Below are positions 55,508-64,000 of a DNA stretch of 64,000 nucleotides, in pieces. The DNA comes from an uncultured Alphaproteobacteria bacterium. Lineage in GTDB: Bacteria > Pseudomonadota > Alphaproteobacteria > Parvibaculales > Parvibaculaceae. Each line of letters begins with the position of its first letter. Positions within the stretch are counted from its first letter, which is position 1. The notes beneath the pieces are model-generated. The model was not told the DNA's origin. It searched no databases and saw nothing but the letters and a program-made list of their open reading frames with translations. The DNA lies in the NCBI GenBank assembly GCA_903889655.1, contig CAISYL010000189.1, forward strand, positions 1-64,000, given 5' to 3'. Position numbers and translations under genes: made by a program.

Positions 55508-56818
55508 GTGATGGACGGGGGGAGCCTCGCGGGGACCGATGCTGCGGCGGCGCGGCTTGCCGCCGAAACGGCCTATCACGCCGAGGTCGAGCGCAACCTG
55601 CCGCGCAATTATGCCGCCAATCTTGCCCACGGACTTCTTGGGCAGACGGGGTTCCGCCTCGTCACCGCGCCGACCTTCGTGCCGGCCTATATCTATCTGC
55701 TCTCGGGCTCCGAATTCGCCGTCGGCCTCGCGCTCGCGGCGCAATGGCTCGGCAACGCGCTCTCCTCGACACTCGGCGCGACGCTCGTCGAGCACCGGAA
55801 GCGTGTGCTCTCGATGGGCCTTCTGGTCGGCTGGGGCATGCGCGGCGGCGTGCTCGGCCTTGCCCTCAGCGGCTATTTCCTGCCCGATCGCTGGGCGCTC
55901 GTCTTCGCCTGCCTCTTTCTCGGCATGTTCGGCCTCTTCAATGGGGTGCAGTCGGTCATCTTCCAGCTGCTGATGGCGAAGGTGATCCCGCTGCGCCTGC
56001 GCGGGCGGCTCACCGGCTTTCGCAATTTTGCAGCAGGGCTGACGGCTTCGGGCGTCGCTTATGTGGGCGGCAAATATTTCGTCGAGGCGCATGCACTGGG
56101 CAATGGCTATGCGACGACATTTCTCGCCGCCTTCGTGCTGACCTCCGTCGGGCTCACCATGCTGATGCTGGTGCGCGAACCCGATTCGCCCGAGGTGCGC
56201 CCACGCACGAGCTTCCTGCTGCGCATGCGCGAGATACCGGACATTCTGCGCGCCGACAGCGAACTTGGACGGTTCGTTCTCGCCTCCGGCCTGGCCGCGC
56301 TCGGGACGCTGGCCGTGCCGTTCTATGTGCTCTATGCGGGCAGGGCGATCGGGCTATCCGGCACCACGCTCGGCGCGCTGTCCACCGCATTCCTGCTCTC
56401 GCAGACGGGCGCCAATCTGATCTGGGGGTCGCTGGCCGACCGGGTCGGCAATCGCATCGTCTTCCTCGCCTCGGTGGGGCTCTGGGCGCTTTCGACTGTC
56501 GTGTTGATGGGCATGAGTTCGCTCTGGCCGCTCGTCGCGGTCTTCGCCGGGCTCGGCGCCGGACAGGCCGGCTTTCAGAACAGCACGCAGAACATGATCC
56601 TCGAATTCGGCGTGCGCGAGGATCTCGCCATGCGGATCGCGATCATGAACACCGCGACCTCGGCAATGATGGCGGTCGGCCCGCTGCTCGGCGGCCTCAT
56701 CGCCCACGGCACATCGTTTATCGCGGTTTTTTCAATCTCGTCGCTGATGCTGAGCGCGGCTTTTGCGCTTGTGCTTTTCACCGTGAGCGAGCCCCGCCAG
56801 CGCGACCTCTTTCACTGA
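55508..56818 (+). CDS. MFS transporter
   Basis: 12-TM pattern, QWLGNALSSTLGATLVEHRKRVLSMGLLVGWGMRGG, GSLADRVGNRIVFLASVGLWAL. Confidence 0.85.
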   Translation: MMDGGSLAGTDAAAARLAAETAYHAEVERNLPRNYAANLAHGLLGQTGFRLVTAPTFVPAYIYLLSGSEFAVGLALAAQWLGNALSSTLGATLVEHRKRVLSMGLLVGWGMRGGVLGLALSGYFLPDRWALVFACLFLGMFGLFNGVQSVIFQLLMAKVIPLRLRGRLTGFRNFAAGLTASGVAYVGGKYFVEAHALGNGYATTFLAAFVLTSVGLTMLMLVREPDSPEVRPRTSFLLRMREIPDILRADSELGRFVLASGLAALGTLAVPFYVLYAGRAIGLSGTTLGALSTAFLLSQTGANLIWGSLADRVGNRIVFLASVGLWALSTVVLMGMSSLWPLVAVFAGLGAGQAGFQNSTQNMILEFGVREDLAMRIAIMNTATSAMMAVGPLLGGLIAHGTSFIAVFSISSLMLSAAFALVLFTVSEPRQRDLFH

Positions 56819-58426
56819 GGCGGGTGCCGCGCCGCCTGCTCGCCAGCGCGCGACCTCGGCGAGTTCGGCCTCCGGCCGCTCGCGCGTGACGGACAGCGCG
56901 CCGGCGAAGATGCGGCCGCCATCGCCGTCAAGCGTCAACTCGTCGCCCTCGTGGAATTCACGGTCGCCAATGAGGCAAAGCCCTTTCTCCGGCAGGATGC
57001 GCAGGCCCGCACAGCCGACGAGGCAGACCTTGCCAAGCTGGCGCGCCACCACGGCCGCATGAGATGTACGCCCGCCGGACGCCGTGAGCACGCCCGCCGC
57101 CGCGGCGATGCCCTCGATATCGCCGGTCGATATGTCGTCGCGCACGAGAAGCACGGGCTTGCCCTCGGCGGCGAAGATAGAGGCGCGCTTCGGATCGAAG
57201 ACGATGTGTCCTATGGCCGTGCCGATGCTCGCCGGAACGGCGGTCGCCAGCGGCGTGGCGTCGCCGCCGGCAAAACGCAGGCGCTCCAGCCTGTCGAGCG
57301 CAATGCCGTCCAGATGCTTCAAGGCTTCCTCGGGCGCGATCAATCCCTCGGCCACCATGTCGACCGCCATGCGCAGCGCCGCCCAGGGCGTGCGCTTGCC
57401 GTTGCGGGTCTGGAGGAGATAGAGGCGACCTTCCTCGACGGTAAATTCGAAATCCTGCATGTCGCGGAATTCGGTTTCGAGGATGCTCTTCATGCGCTGG
57501 AGTTCGGCCGCGACGGCGGGCAGACGGCGCGGAAGATGCTCCGTATCACGGACCGCATGACGGCCCGAGACGACGTCCTCGCCCTGCGCATTGAACAGGA
57601 AATCGAGATAGGTGCGGTTCTCGCCGGTCGCAGGATCGCGCGTGAAGCCGACGCCCGCACCCGAACTCGCGCCCATATTGCCGAAGACCATGGCCTGCAC
57701 GGTGACGGCCGTGCCCATATTCGCGTCGATGCCGTTCAACGCCCGGTAGCGCTTCGCCTTGTCGCTCATCCATGAGCGGAACACGGCCTCGACGGCGGCG
57801 AGAAGCTGCTCCATCGGGTCTTGCGGGAAGGGATCGCCCGTCAGAGCGAGGGATAGCGTCAGTGATTCCTGGGCAATGGCGGCAAGCGCCATGCTGTCGA
57901 GATCGCGAATGCTCGCCAGCCCCTCCTCCGCCGCCCGCGCCTCGGCCAGCGCGTCGAAAGGCGTTGCGTCCACGTCGCGCACGACCTCGGTGAAATCGCG
58001 GACGAGACGGCGATAGCTGTCCTGCACCTGGCGCGGATTGCCGGTCATGCGCAGGAAGCCGCGTGCGGTCTGTTCGGTCAGGCCGATATTGAGGATCGTC
58101 TCCATCATGCCCGGCATCGAGACCGGCGCGCCGGAGCGCACGGAAACGAAAAGCGGACGGCGCTCGCGACCGAAGCCGCGCCCCGTCGCCGCTTCGAGTT
58201 CGCGCAAACCGCGCGCCAGCAACTCGCGCGTCCCGTCGGGAAGCTTTCCGCCGTCGAGATAGGATCGGCAGATCTCGGTGCCAAGCACGAAGGCCGGCGG
58301 CACGTTGAGGCCGAGCCGCGCGAGCCGCATCAGACCATAGGCCTTTGAGCCCATGGTTCCGGCACTCGCCGAAGCCGGCACGGGCTTTCCGGGCATGACG
58401 AAAAAGAGGTGTTCGTCGAGGGACAT
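56732..58426 (-). CDS. PPDK-like PEP/pyruvate-binding protein with swivelling phosphohistidine domain, lacking C-terminal TIM barrel
   Basis: SVRSGAPVSMPGMMETILNIGL, DSYRRLVRDFTEVV, MVFGNMGASSGAGVGFTRDPATGENRTYLDFLFNAQGEDVVSG, TASGGRTSHAAVVARQLGKVC; ends about 100 aa after the His motif. Confidence 0.85.
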   Translation of the reverse strand: MSLDEHLFFVMPGKPVPASASAGTMGSKAYGLMRLARLGLNVPPAFVLGTEICRSYLDGGKLPDGTRELLARGLRELEAATGRGFGRERRPLFVSVRSGAPVSMPGMMETILNIGLTEQTARGFLRMTGNPRQVQDSYRRLVRDFTEVVRDVDATPFDALAEARAAEEGLASIRDLDSMALAAIAQESLTLSLALTGDPFPQDPMEQLLAAVEAVFRSWMSDKAKRYRALNGIDANMGTAVTVQAMVFGNMGASSGAGVGFTRDPATGENRTYLDFLFNAQGEDVVSGRHAVRDTEHLPRRLPAVAAELQRMKSILETEFRDMQDFEFTVEEGRLYLLQTRNGKRTPWAALRMAVDMVAEGLIAPEEALKHLDGIALDRLERLRFAGGDATPLATAVPASIGTAIGHIVFDPKRASIFAAEGKPVLLVRDDISTGDIEGIAAAAGVLTASGGRTSHAAVVARQLGKVCLVGCAGLRILPEKGLCLIGDREFHEGDELTLDGDGGRIFAGALSVTRERPEAELAEVARWRAGGAAPASVKEVALAGLAHGEKHKRKSRAQHQRRD

Positions 58427-58428
58427 CT

Positions 58429-60438
58429 TCAACCGGCCATGACGTCGTTGACGAGATGATCGCGCAACATCAATGCCGTGCGCGACAAGGCATCCGCCGC
58501 CTCCTCGAGAAGACGGGCAAGCGTTCCGACGAGTTCGAGAACGCGGAAATCCGGCGCCTCCATCAGGAGCAGGCCGCGCGCCGTGCGCTCGACCTTGTCC
58601 GTCTCGTGCTCGATGGCGGTGAGGCGGTCGACTGCCTGCAGGAAATCGTCGAAATCCTCGCGCGCGCCGTCGCGACGCACTTGCGCCGCCGCGCCGAAAA
58701 GCTTCACCAGTTCCTGCGCGCCTTCGACCAGAAGTTCGGCGAGCCTGCCGACCGGTGCGAGAAGATCGGGCGATGTCTGAAGTTTCGGCAGAAAGGCCGC
58801 GATGAAGGCCGCTTCTTCGAGCGCGTCGGCGGCATCGTCCGCTTCATGCAAGAGGTCGCGATAGATTTCGGGCTTGTGCATCCGGCGCACCAGCGAGCGT
58901 ACGCGGTTGACCAGCGCGTCCGCTTCCTGTTCCCAATGCTGGGCGCGTGAGGCGGCGGCATCGAAATCGTGGCCGCCTTCGCCGAAGCGCAGCAGTCCAT
59001 CGCGCAAGCCGGTTGCGAGTTCGAAGACGAGCGCCGCATGAGAAGACGCGATCGAGAGCAGGCTTTCCTGCGCACCGCGGAAGCGCCGCGCGAGTTCCGT
59101 CTTCACCTCGTCGCGGATGAAGCGTTCGGAGCGGCCGGCGATCAGGCCTTCCGTCACCGTGCGCAGGACGAATTTCAGATAGTCGACCGCCTGCTCCGCG
59201 CCCAGCGCTTCGTGGAGCTTTTCTCCGTAATGGATCGTCTGCTGCGCGAATTCGATCGCCTCGTAGAGAAGCCGTTCGCCGCCGAGCATCAGGAAGCCGC
59301 GATGGCCGATATTGTTTTCGGCCGCCCATTTCAGCAGGCGGACGCCGTCATCCTTGCGCAGGAATTCACGCAGCAGCTTGCGCGTGTGGTTCCAGTCGAT
59401 CAGGAAGACGATGCGCGAGCCGAGAAAGGCGAGATAGCGTTCGAGCGCCGTCTGATCGGCGGCATCGAACCGGCCGATGCAGAGATAATAATTCTCCTTG
59501 CCGTTGACCTCTTCGCCCTGGCGCGTGCGCGTGTCGTCCCATTGCACGGCGAAGGGCTTGAAGAGGCTCTGGAAAAAAGCGGCGCGTTGCGTATGGATGT
59601 CCGTATAGGTCAGCGTGACCGCCAGACCTTCCACATGAATGACGAGAACATGCGCGTCATTGGTGCCGATGTCGTTCTGGACGATCAGCTTGCCGCCGGC
59701 GCGCGTTGCCGTCGTGCCGAGGCCTGGATGATCGAATTTGAGCGGCGCGGTTTCGTTGAGACCGCGCATGAAGGCGGCGACCAGCGGACGGTCCGCCTCT
59801 TCGACGCGCCAGACGCGGGCGCCGTCGATGCTCTCTTCGGACAATTCGGCCTGCAGCGCATTGAGCGCCTTGTGGAGGTCCATCACCAGAATATGAAGGC
59901 TGTCGCCGCGCGCGCGGTCGGCGGAGGTAATCGCGTCGACGATCCCGGCGGCGACGAGGTCGTTCTCGAAGGGCGGCAAGGCTTTCGTCAGCGCCGCTTC
60001 CCGTGCCGCAAAATCCGCGCCGGCCGGGACGCCCGCCAATGCCAGCGGCGCGCGCATCGTCGCGATCTCGCCAAGCACAGAATGCCGCAAGGCTTCCGCG
60101 CCCGGCAGATGAAGGGCACCGTCCAGTGCGCGCCGCGCATCGGCGAGCGCAGTGTCCAGTGTCGCATCCACGACGCCGGCCGCGCGCCGCTCGGCGGAAA
60201 GATCGACGGCGGCACCGTCCGGCCGGTCGGCGCGATGCTCGGCCGTCTGCAACAGGGTCAGCAGGAATTTGACGCGGTCGTTCGCGGCCAGCGCCTGCGC
60301 CAGAAGGTCCGGCAACAGCAGCGCCCGCTCGCCGAGTTCGTCGATCATTACTGACTTGGTGGGCACGTCGGACTCCGCAAGACCCTGAACATCACCTTTG
60401 TGGGTGATATGCGGCGCCGCCGCCTTGATCTTGCGCAA
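58429..60438 (-). CDS. Large hypothetical protein with C-terminal DUF47/PhoU-like region
   Basis: 669 aa; C-terminal helical ...EQEADALVNRVRSLVRRMHKPEIYRDLLHEADDAADALEEAAFIAAFLP...AIEHETDKVERTARGLLL resembles DUF47; abuts the PPDK-like gene. Confidence 0.65.
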   Translation of the reverse strand: MRKIKAAAPHITHKGDVQGLAESDVPTKSVMIDELGERALLLPDLLAQALAANDRVKFLLTLLQTAEHRADRPDGAAVDLSAERRAAGVVDATLDTALADARRALDGALHLPGAEALRHSVLGEIATMRAPLALAGVPAGADFAAREAALTKALPPFENDLVAAGIVDAITSADRARGDSLHILVMDLHKALNALQAELSEESIDGARVWRVEEADRPLVAAFMRGLNETAPLKFDHPGLGTTATRAGGKLIVQNDIGTNDAHVLVIHVEGLAVTLTYTDIHTQRAAFFQSLFKPFAVQWDDTRTRQGEEVNGKENYYLCIGRFDAADQTALERYLAFLGSRIVFLIDWNHTRKLLREFLRKDDGVRLLKWAAENNIGHRGFLMLGGERLLYEAIEFAQQTIHYGEKLHEALGAEQAVDYLKFVLRTVTEGLIAGRSERFIRDEVKTELARRFRGAQESLLSIASSHAALVFELATGLRDGLLRFGEGGHDFDAAASRAQHWEQEADALVNRVRSLVRRMHKPEIYRDLLHEADDAADALEEAAFIAAFLPKLQTSPDLLAPVGRLAELLVEGAQELVKLFGAAAQVRRDGAREDFDDFLQAVDRLTAIEHETDKVERTARGLLLMEAPDFRVLELVGTLARLLEEAADALSRTALMLRDHLVNDVMAG

Positions 60439-60518
60439 GCGCCTGCCGCTTCATTCTCTCGCGCGGCGTGAAGAAAATATGACGATATCCCTCAGCTTTT
60501 GTCGCGGGACCAGGTGTC

Positions 60519-62126
60519 TCACCTACCGGGCAAGCGCCGGAACCGCGCGGCGAACCGGACCAGGCCAACTGCCAGCCTTGCCATGCCGGGCGACATTCGA
60601 GCTTCGACGGCACGCCAATTCGGCGGCAACACCCCCTCCTCGCGGAAGCTTTCGATGAATGCGAAGCGCGCGGCGACAGTCTCGGTTGCTGCGGCGGAGT
60701 TCCGGCTAAGGTGCATGACGCTCGACCCCACGCCCTCATAGAGCGGCCAGTGGGGAAGCCCTTCGCCATTGGGATCGCCAGTTCGCGAGAAATTGATCCA
60801 GTAGCGCCGCATCAGTTTCGAAAACGCGCGATCGCCTGCTTCGGGCGCCACGCCCTTCGCCCGAAAAGGGTTGCCCGTAAGATTACCGAAGACAAAGGGA
60901 ATGTCCGCCGTATGGATCGGCTGCGGACTGAAGCCCGAAGCATAGTGGAACTCATAGATATAGGTGGGTGCGCCCTTTGCGCGGTGAGCGCCGCCCCAGC
61001 TCCATATCTGCTGCGAGATCACGAGATCGCCGATGAGCATATCAGCCGAGCGTTTCGCTTCCCGCCCATCTCGCGACGGATAGACGGCATCGAAATCCGC
61101 CATGCGCGCCGCGCCGAATTGCCTTGCGGCCGCGGCACGAAAACGCCGGGGCGTCGTCGGCAATCCACGGCTCGTGAAATAGAAATGCTCATCCCTGTTC
61201 CAGCCGGCAAGCAGCGGAACCGACATCTGTTTTCCTTGTGCAAAAATTCGACCTGGCACGTCGGGCACGACATACCCGTCGACGGATGGCGAGAAGGCCG
61301 TCGTGCCGGGATCGGTGAGAAAGTTCCAGATGCCGGCCGCATTGACGCGCGATGCAGACATCGCACGCATGTCTTCGATATTCGCCGCACCGAGCTTGCG
61401 CATCAGCGCGAGGCCACGCGTGCGGGCTTCCTCGGCACTCGCGAGCGGCCCGTGTTCCGAATCCCACCACGCGCCGCTCTGACCGATAGCGCGATGGAAG
61501 AGCCCATGCGCGAGAGGTGAGGCCATCAGAAGGCCGATCGCGTGCGCGCCGGCGGATTCGCCGAAGATCGTGACGCAATCCGGGTCGCCGCCAAATTGCG
61601 CGATGTTTTCCTTCACCCAGCGCAGCGCGGCAATCATGTCCAGAAGCGCGAAATTGCCGGAAGGCTCCCCTTCGCGATCAAGCTCTGGATGAGCGAGAAA
61701 ACCGAAAACGCCGAGCCGATAGTTGATGCTGACAAGGACAACGCCATCCGCGGCAAAATGCGTGCCGTCATTCCCCGCCATCGCAGAAGAGCCGAACTGG
61801 AAGCCGCCGCCATGTATCCAAACCATAACGGGTCGCCGCTCTTCCGCGTCGCGCGCGGCGGTCCACACATTGAGCGTCAGGCAGTCTTCGCTTTCAGAGG
61901 GTCTGAATATTTCGCCGGCCGGCATCGGCATGGCGAGCGATCCTGCGCCGAAGACCATCGCATCGCGTATACCTGCCCAGGACACAGGCGGTTCGGGATC
62001 GCGCCAGCGGAGGCGCCCGACGGGTGGCGCTGCGTAGGGAATACCCTTGAACGCGAGAACCCCCGCCTCGTCACGCCTCGCGCCGCGAATGCGGCCCGAT
62101 GCGAGTTCGATCTCCTGCATCAGCAT
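60519..62126 (-). CDS. Carboxylesterase family (type B) protein
   Basis: EDCLTLNVWTAARDAEERRPVMVWIHGGGFQFGSS, TIFGESAGAHAIGLLMASP. Confidence 0.92.
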   Translation of the reverse strand: MLMQEIELASGRIRGARRDEAGVLAFKGIPYAAPPVGRLRWRDPEPPVSWAGIRDAMVFGAGSLAMPMPAGEIFRPSESEDCLTLNVWTAARDAEERRPVMVWIHGGGFQFGSSAMAGNDGTHFAADGVVLVSINYRLGVFGFLAHPELDREGEPSGNFALLDMIAALRWVKENIAQFGGDPDCVTIFGESAGAHAIGLLMASPLAHGLFHRAIGQSGAWWDSEHGPLASAEEARTRGLALMRKLGAANIEDMRAMSASRVNAAGIWNFLTDPGTTAFSPSVDGYVVPDVPGRIFAQGKQMSVPLLAGWNRDEHFYFTSRGLPTTPRRFRAAAARQFGAARMADFDAVYPSRDGREAKRSADMLIGDLVISQQIWSWGGAHRAKGAPTYIYEFHYASGFSPQPIHTADIPFVFGNLTGNPFRAKGVAPEAGDRAFSKLMRRYWINFSRTGDPNGEGLPHWPLYEGVGSSVMHLSRNSAAATETVAARFAFIESFREEGVLPPNWRAVEARMSPGMARLAVGLVRFAARFRRLPGR

Positions 62127-62159
62127 CGCCGTCCTCCCTACCCCGCCGAGAAGCGGCGG

Positions 62160-63122
62160 CTAGAACCTGTCGAGGTCCTTCGCGAAGGTCACGGGCCCCT
62201 TGTAATTCGCCGCGATTTCCTTGCCGGCCTGGGGGATCGCCTCGTCGGGCAAGGCGTCATGCGTCAGCACCAGCGCCTTCACATGCGCACGCGAAGCCAG
62301 AAGCCCGACCTCCGTGGGCGAGAGATGCTCCTTGCTGAAGTGAGTCTTGATCGAGCCCTCGACGAAGAAGGGCACGTAACGCTTTGCCTCGATCCTCGCG
62401 AGCGCGATGTCGGGGTCCATGATCTCGCTGACCAGAAGGTCTGCATTGGCTGCAAGTTTTTCGACGGCCGCGCTCGGTCCGGTGTCGCCGGTAAAGACGA
62501 TGGAGCGATCCGGCATGTCGAAGCGATAGGAGAGCGAGACATATTTCTTCGCCTCTTCGCTGCCCGGCGCGAAGCCGTAATGCGAATTCTCCGCCGCCGT
62601 CACCTTGACCTCGCCGACCGAAAACTTCGCCCCATCGCCGATCTCGACCACCGTGTAGATCTTTTCGGGCGCGGTCTTCATCCAGGACCAGAGCGCGCTC
62701 GGCGTTTCGTCATTGGGCGCCATGCCGGCGATCAGCGCATCGACCACGCGCTTCGTGCCCGGCGGTCCGTAGATGGTGACGGGATCGGTGACCAACGCCT
62801 GATAGCGCAGGCTCAGAAAGGCATAGAGACCGCTCGTATGGTCGAAGTGCAGATGGCTGATGATGACCGTCTGCACCTTCGAGATGTCGACGCCGGCCTT
62901 GACGAGTTGCCACGAAGCGGCATCGCCCGCGTCGACCAGGATGTTCTGCCCGCCATATTGAAGAAAGTTGGACGGCTCCGCGCGCCGGGGATTCGGAATG
63001 GGTCCGCTGTTCGTGCCGAGCGTGACATAGACCGATTTCGGCGCATCGGCCGCCGATGCGTGCATTGGCGCCAGCGCCAGACCGAGCGCCAGAAGCCCGC
63101 CGCGAGCCGATGAAAACTTCAT
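62160..63122 (-). CDS. MBL-fold metallo-hydrolase, secreted
   Basis: Signal peptide MKFSSARGGLLALGLALAPMHASA; VIISHLHFDHTSGLYAF; IVFTGDTGPSAAVEKLA. Confidence 0.88.
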   Translation of the reverse strand: MKFSSARGGLLALGLALAPMHASAADAPKSVYVTLGTNSGPIPNPRRAEPSNFLQYGGQNILVDAGDAASWQLVKAGVDISKVQTVIISHLHFDHTSGLYAFLSLRYQALVTDPVTIYGPPGTKRVVDALIAGMAPNDETPSALWSWMKTAPEKIYTVVEIGDGAKFSVGEVKVTAAENSHYGFAPGSEEAKKYVSLSYRFDMPDRSIVFTGDTGPSAAVEKLAANADLLVSEIMDPDIALARIEAKRYVPFFVEGSIKTHFSKEHLSPTEVGLLASRAHVKALVLTHDALPDEAIPQAGKEIAANYKGPVTFAKDLDRF

Positions 63123-63247
63123 ATATCCCACTCCCCGAATGAACCCGTCGACAAGCTGGCCCTGCCAGCCCGGCGAATGCGGCGCATTCTTGATCGAATG
63201 CGAATGACGGTCAGTCAAAGGAGCGCAGGGTGCGGAAAGCCAAAGAA

Positions 63248-63275
63248 AAACCGGCGCCCCTGCGGGCGCCGGTTT
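63248..63275 (-). terminator. Rho-independent terminator of aldehyde dehydrogenase gene
   Basis: AAACCGGCGCCC-CTGC-GGGCGCCGGTTT with minus-strand T-run (TTTTTCTTTG). Confidence 0.82.
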
Positions 63276-63299
63276 CGCATTCCGATCCTGACGAGCAGA

Positions 63300-64000
63300 T
63301 CAGGCGGCGTTGAAGCCGAGGACGGCCTTCACCTCGAGGAACTCCTCGAAGCCGAACTCGCCCCATTCGCGACCATTGCCCGACTGCTTGTAGCCACCGA
63401 AGGGCGCATTGAGGTCCGGACCGGCGAGGTTCAGGTGCACGTTGCCCGTGCGGAGCCGCGCGGCCACCTTCTTCGCATGCTCGGGCTCGCCCTGCACGTA
63501 GCCGGAGAGGCCGTAGACCGTGTCGTTGGCGATACGGACCGCGTCTTCTTCGTCCTTGTAGGGAAGAATCGTGAGCACCGGCCCGAAGATTTCCTCGCGC
63601 GCGATGGTCATGTCGTTCGTGACGTTCGCAAAAACCGTCGGGCGGACATAGTAGCCCTTGTTCAGTCCGTCCGGACGGCCGGGACCGCCGGCGACGAGCG
63701 TCGCACCTTCCTCGATGCCCTTCTGGATGAGCGCCTGGATCTTGTTGTACTGCACTTCCGAAACCACCGGGCCGATGGTCGTGCCTTCGGCCGTCGGATC
63801 GCCGGCCTTCACGCTTTCGGCGGCCGCCTTCGCAATCGCGATCACCTCGTCCTGGCGCGCGGCCGGAACCAGCATGCGCGACGGCGCGTTACAGGACTGA
63901 CCCGAGTTCGACATCATGCCGAAGACCGAGCCCGTCACCGCCTTCTTGAAATCGGCGTCGTCGAGAACGATGTTGGCCGACTTGCCGCCGAGTTCGAGCG
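63300..64000 (-). CDS. Aldehyde dehydrogenase family protein (partial at window edge)
   Basis: [20 protein letters not shown] (catalytic Cys), [54 protein letters not shown]. Confidence 0.92.
   Translation of the reverse strand, partial: LELGGKSANIVLDDADFKKAVTGSVFGMMSNSGQSCNAPSRMLVPAARQDEVIAIAKAAAESVKAGDPTAEGTTIGPVVSEVQYNKIQALIQKGIEEGATLVAGGPGRPDGLNKGYYVRPTVFANVTNDMTIAREEIFGPVLTILPYKDEEDAVRIANDTVYGLSGYVQGEPEHAKKVAARLRTGNVHLNLAGPDLNAPFGGYKQSGNGREWGEFGFEEFLEVKAVLGFNAA

Noticed and set aside
58969-60354. 461-aa + strand ORF antisense to the PhoU-like gene
   Set aside because: Arg/Ala/Glu-rich shadow; the minus ORF abuts the PPDK-like gene as expected for an operon.

Overview
GC-rich, gene-dense chromosomal window from an alphaproteobacterium (order Hyphomicrobiales/Rhizobiales-like; assignment is an inference). 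I see no rRNA, tRNA, CRISPR array, phage or IS element. Left to right: (1) an exopolysaccharide export cluster (Wzz/GumC-like, BBP2-type outer-membrane barrel, secreted Ala-rich protein, Wza/GumB-like lipoprotein, PPP-family phosphatase); (2) a KpsF/KdsD-type sugar-phosphate isomerase beside a four-gene DprE1/DprE2/HAD-UbiA/flippase-like operon that looks like a proteobacterial polyprenyl-phosphoryl-arabinose pathway; (3) a partner-switching module with two SpoIIE/PP2C phosphatases, two GHKL-like regulators and two STAS proteins, one STAS being fused to a SAM methyltransferase; (4) envelope genes (rhomboid, Cox11-like, IalB-like, a 1.75 kaa autotransporter, TonB receptor, cardiolipin synthase, DUF883, holin-like, glycine-zipper lipoprotein, NfeD/SPFH); (5) metabolic genes, including an acyl-CoA dehydrogenase pair, ChrA and SemiSWEET; (6) an RpoE/ChrR-type ECF sigma/anti-sigma pair with a divergent FAD-oxidoreductase/DUF1365 operon and a match to the R. 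sphaeroides RpoE promoter consensus; (7) a translationally coupled ppk2/DUF4010/MFS/rlmJ run; (8) a phytase-like-domain autotransporter and a poorly described pair: a PPDK-like protein lacking the PEP-binding C-terminal domain, and a large DUF47/PhoU-like protein. The strongest candidates for new biology are the partner-switching module with a methyltransferase output and a parallel degenerate ATPase/STAS pair (14.4-20.6 kb), the ChrR-like anti-sigma lacking both N-terminal zinc-ligand cysteines (47.8 kb), and the truncated-PPDK/PhoU-like pair (56.7-60.4 kb). All family calls come from reading motifs by eye; no searches were run.
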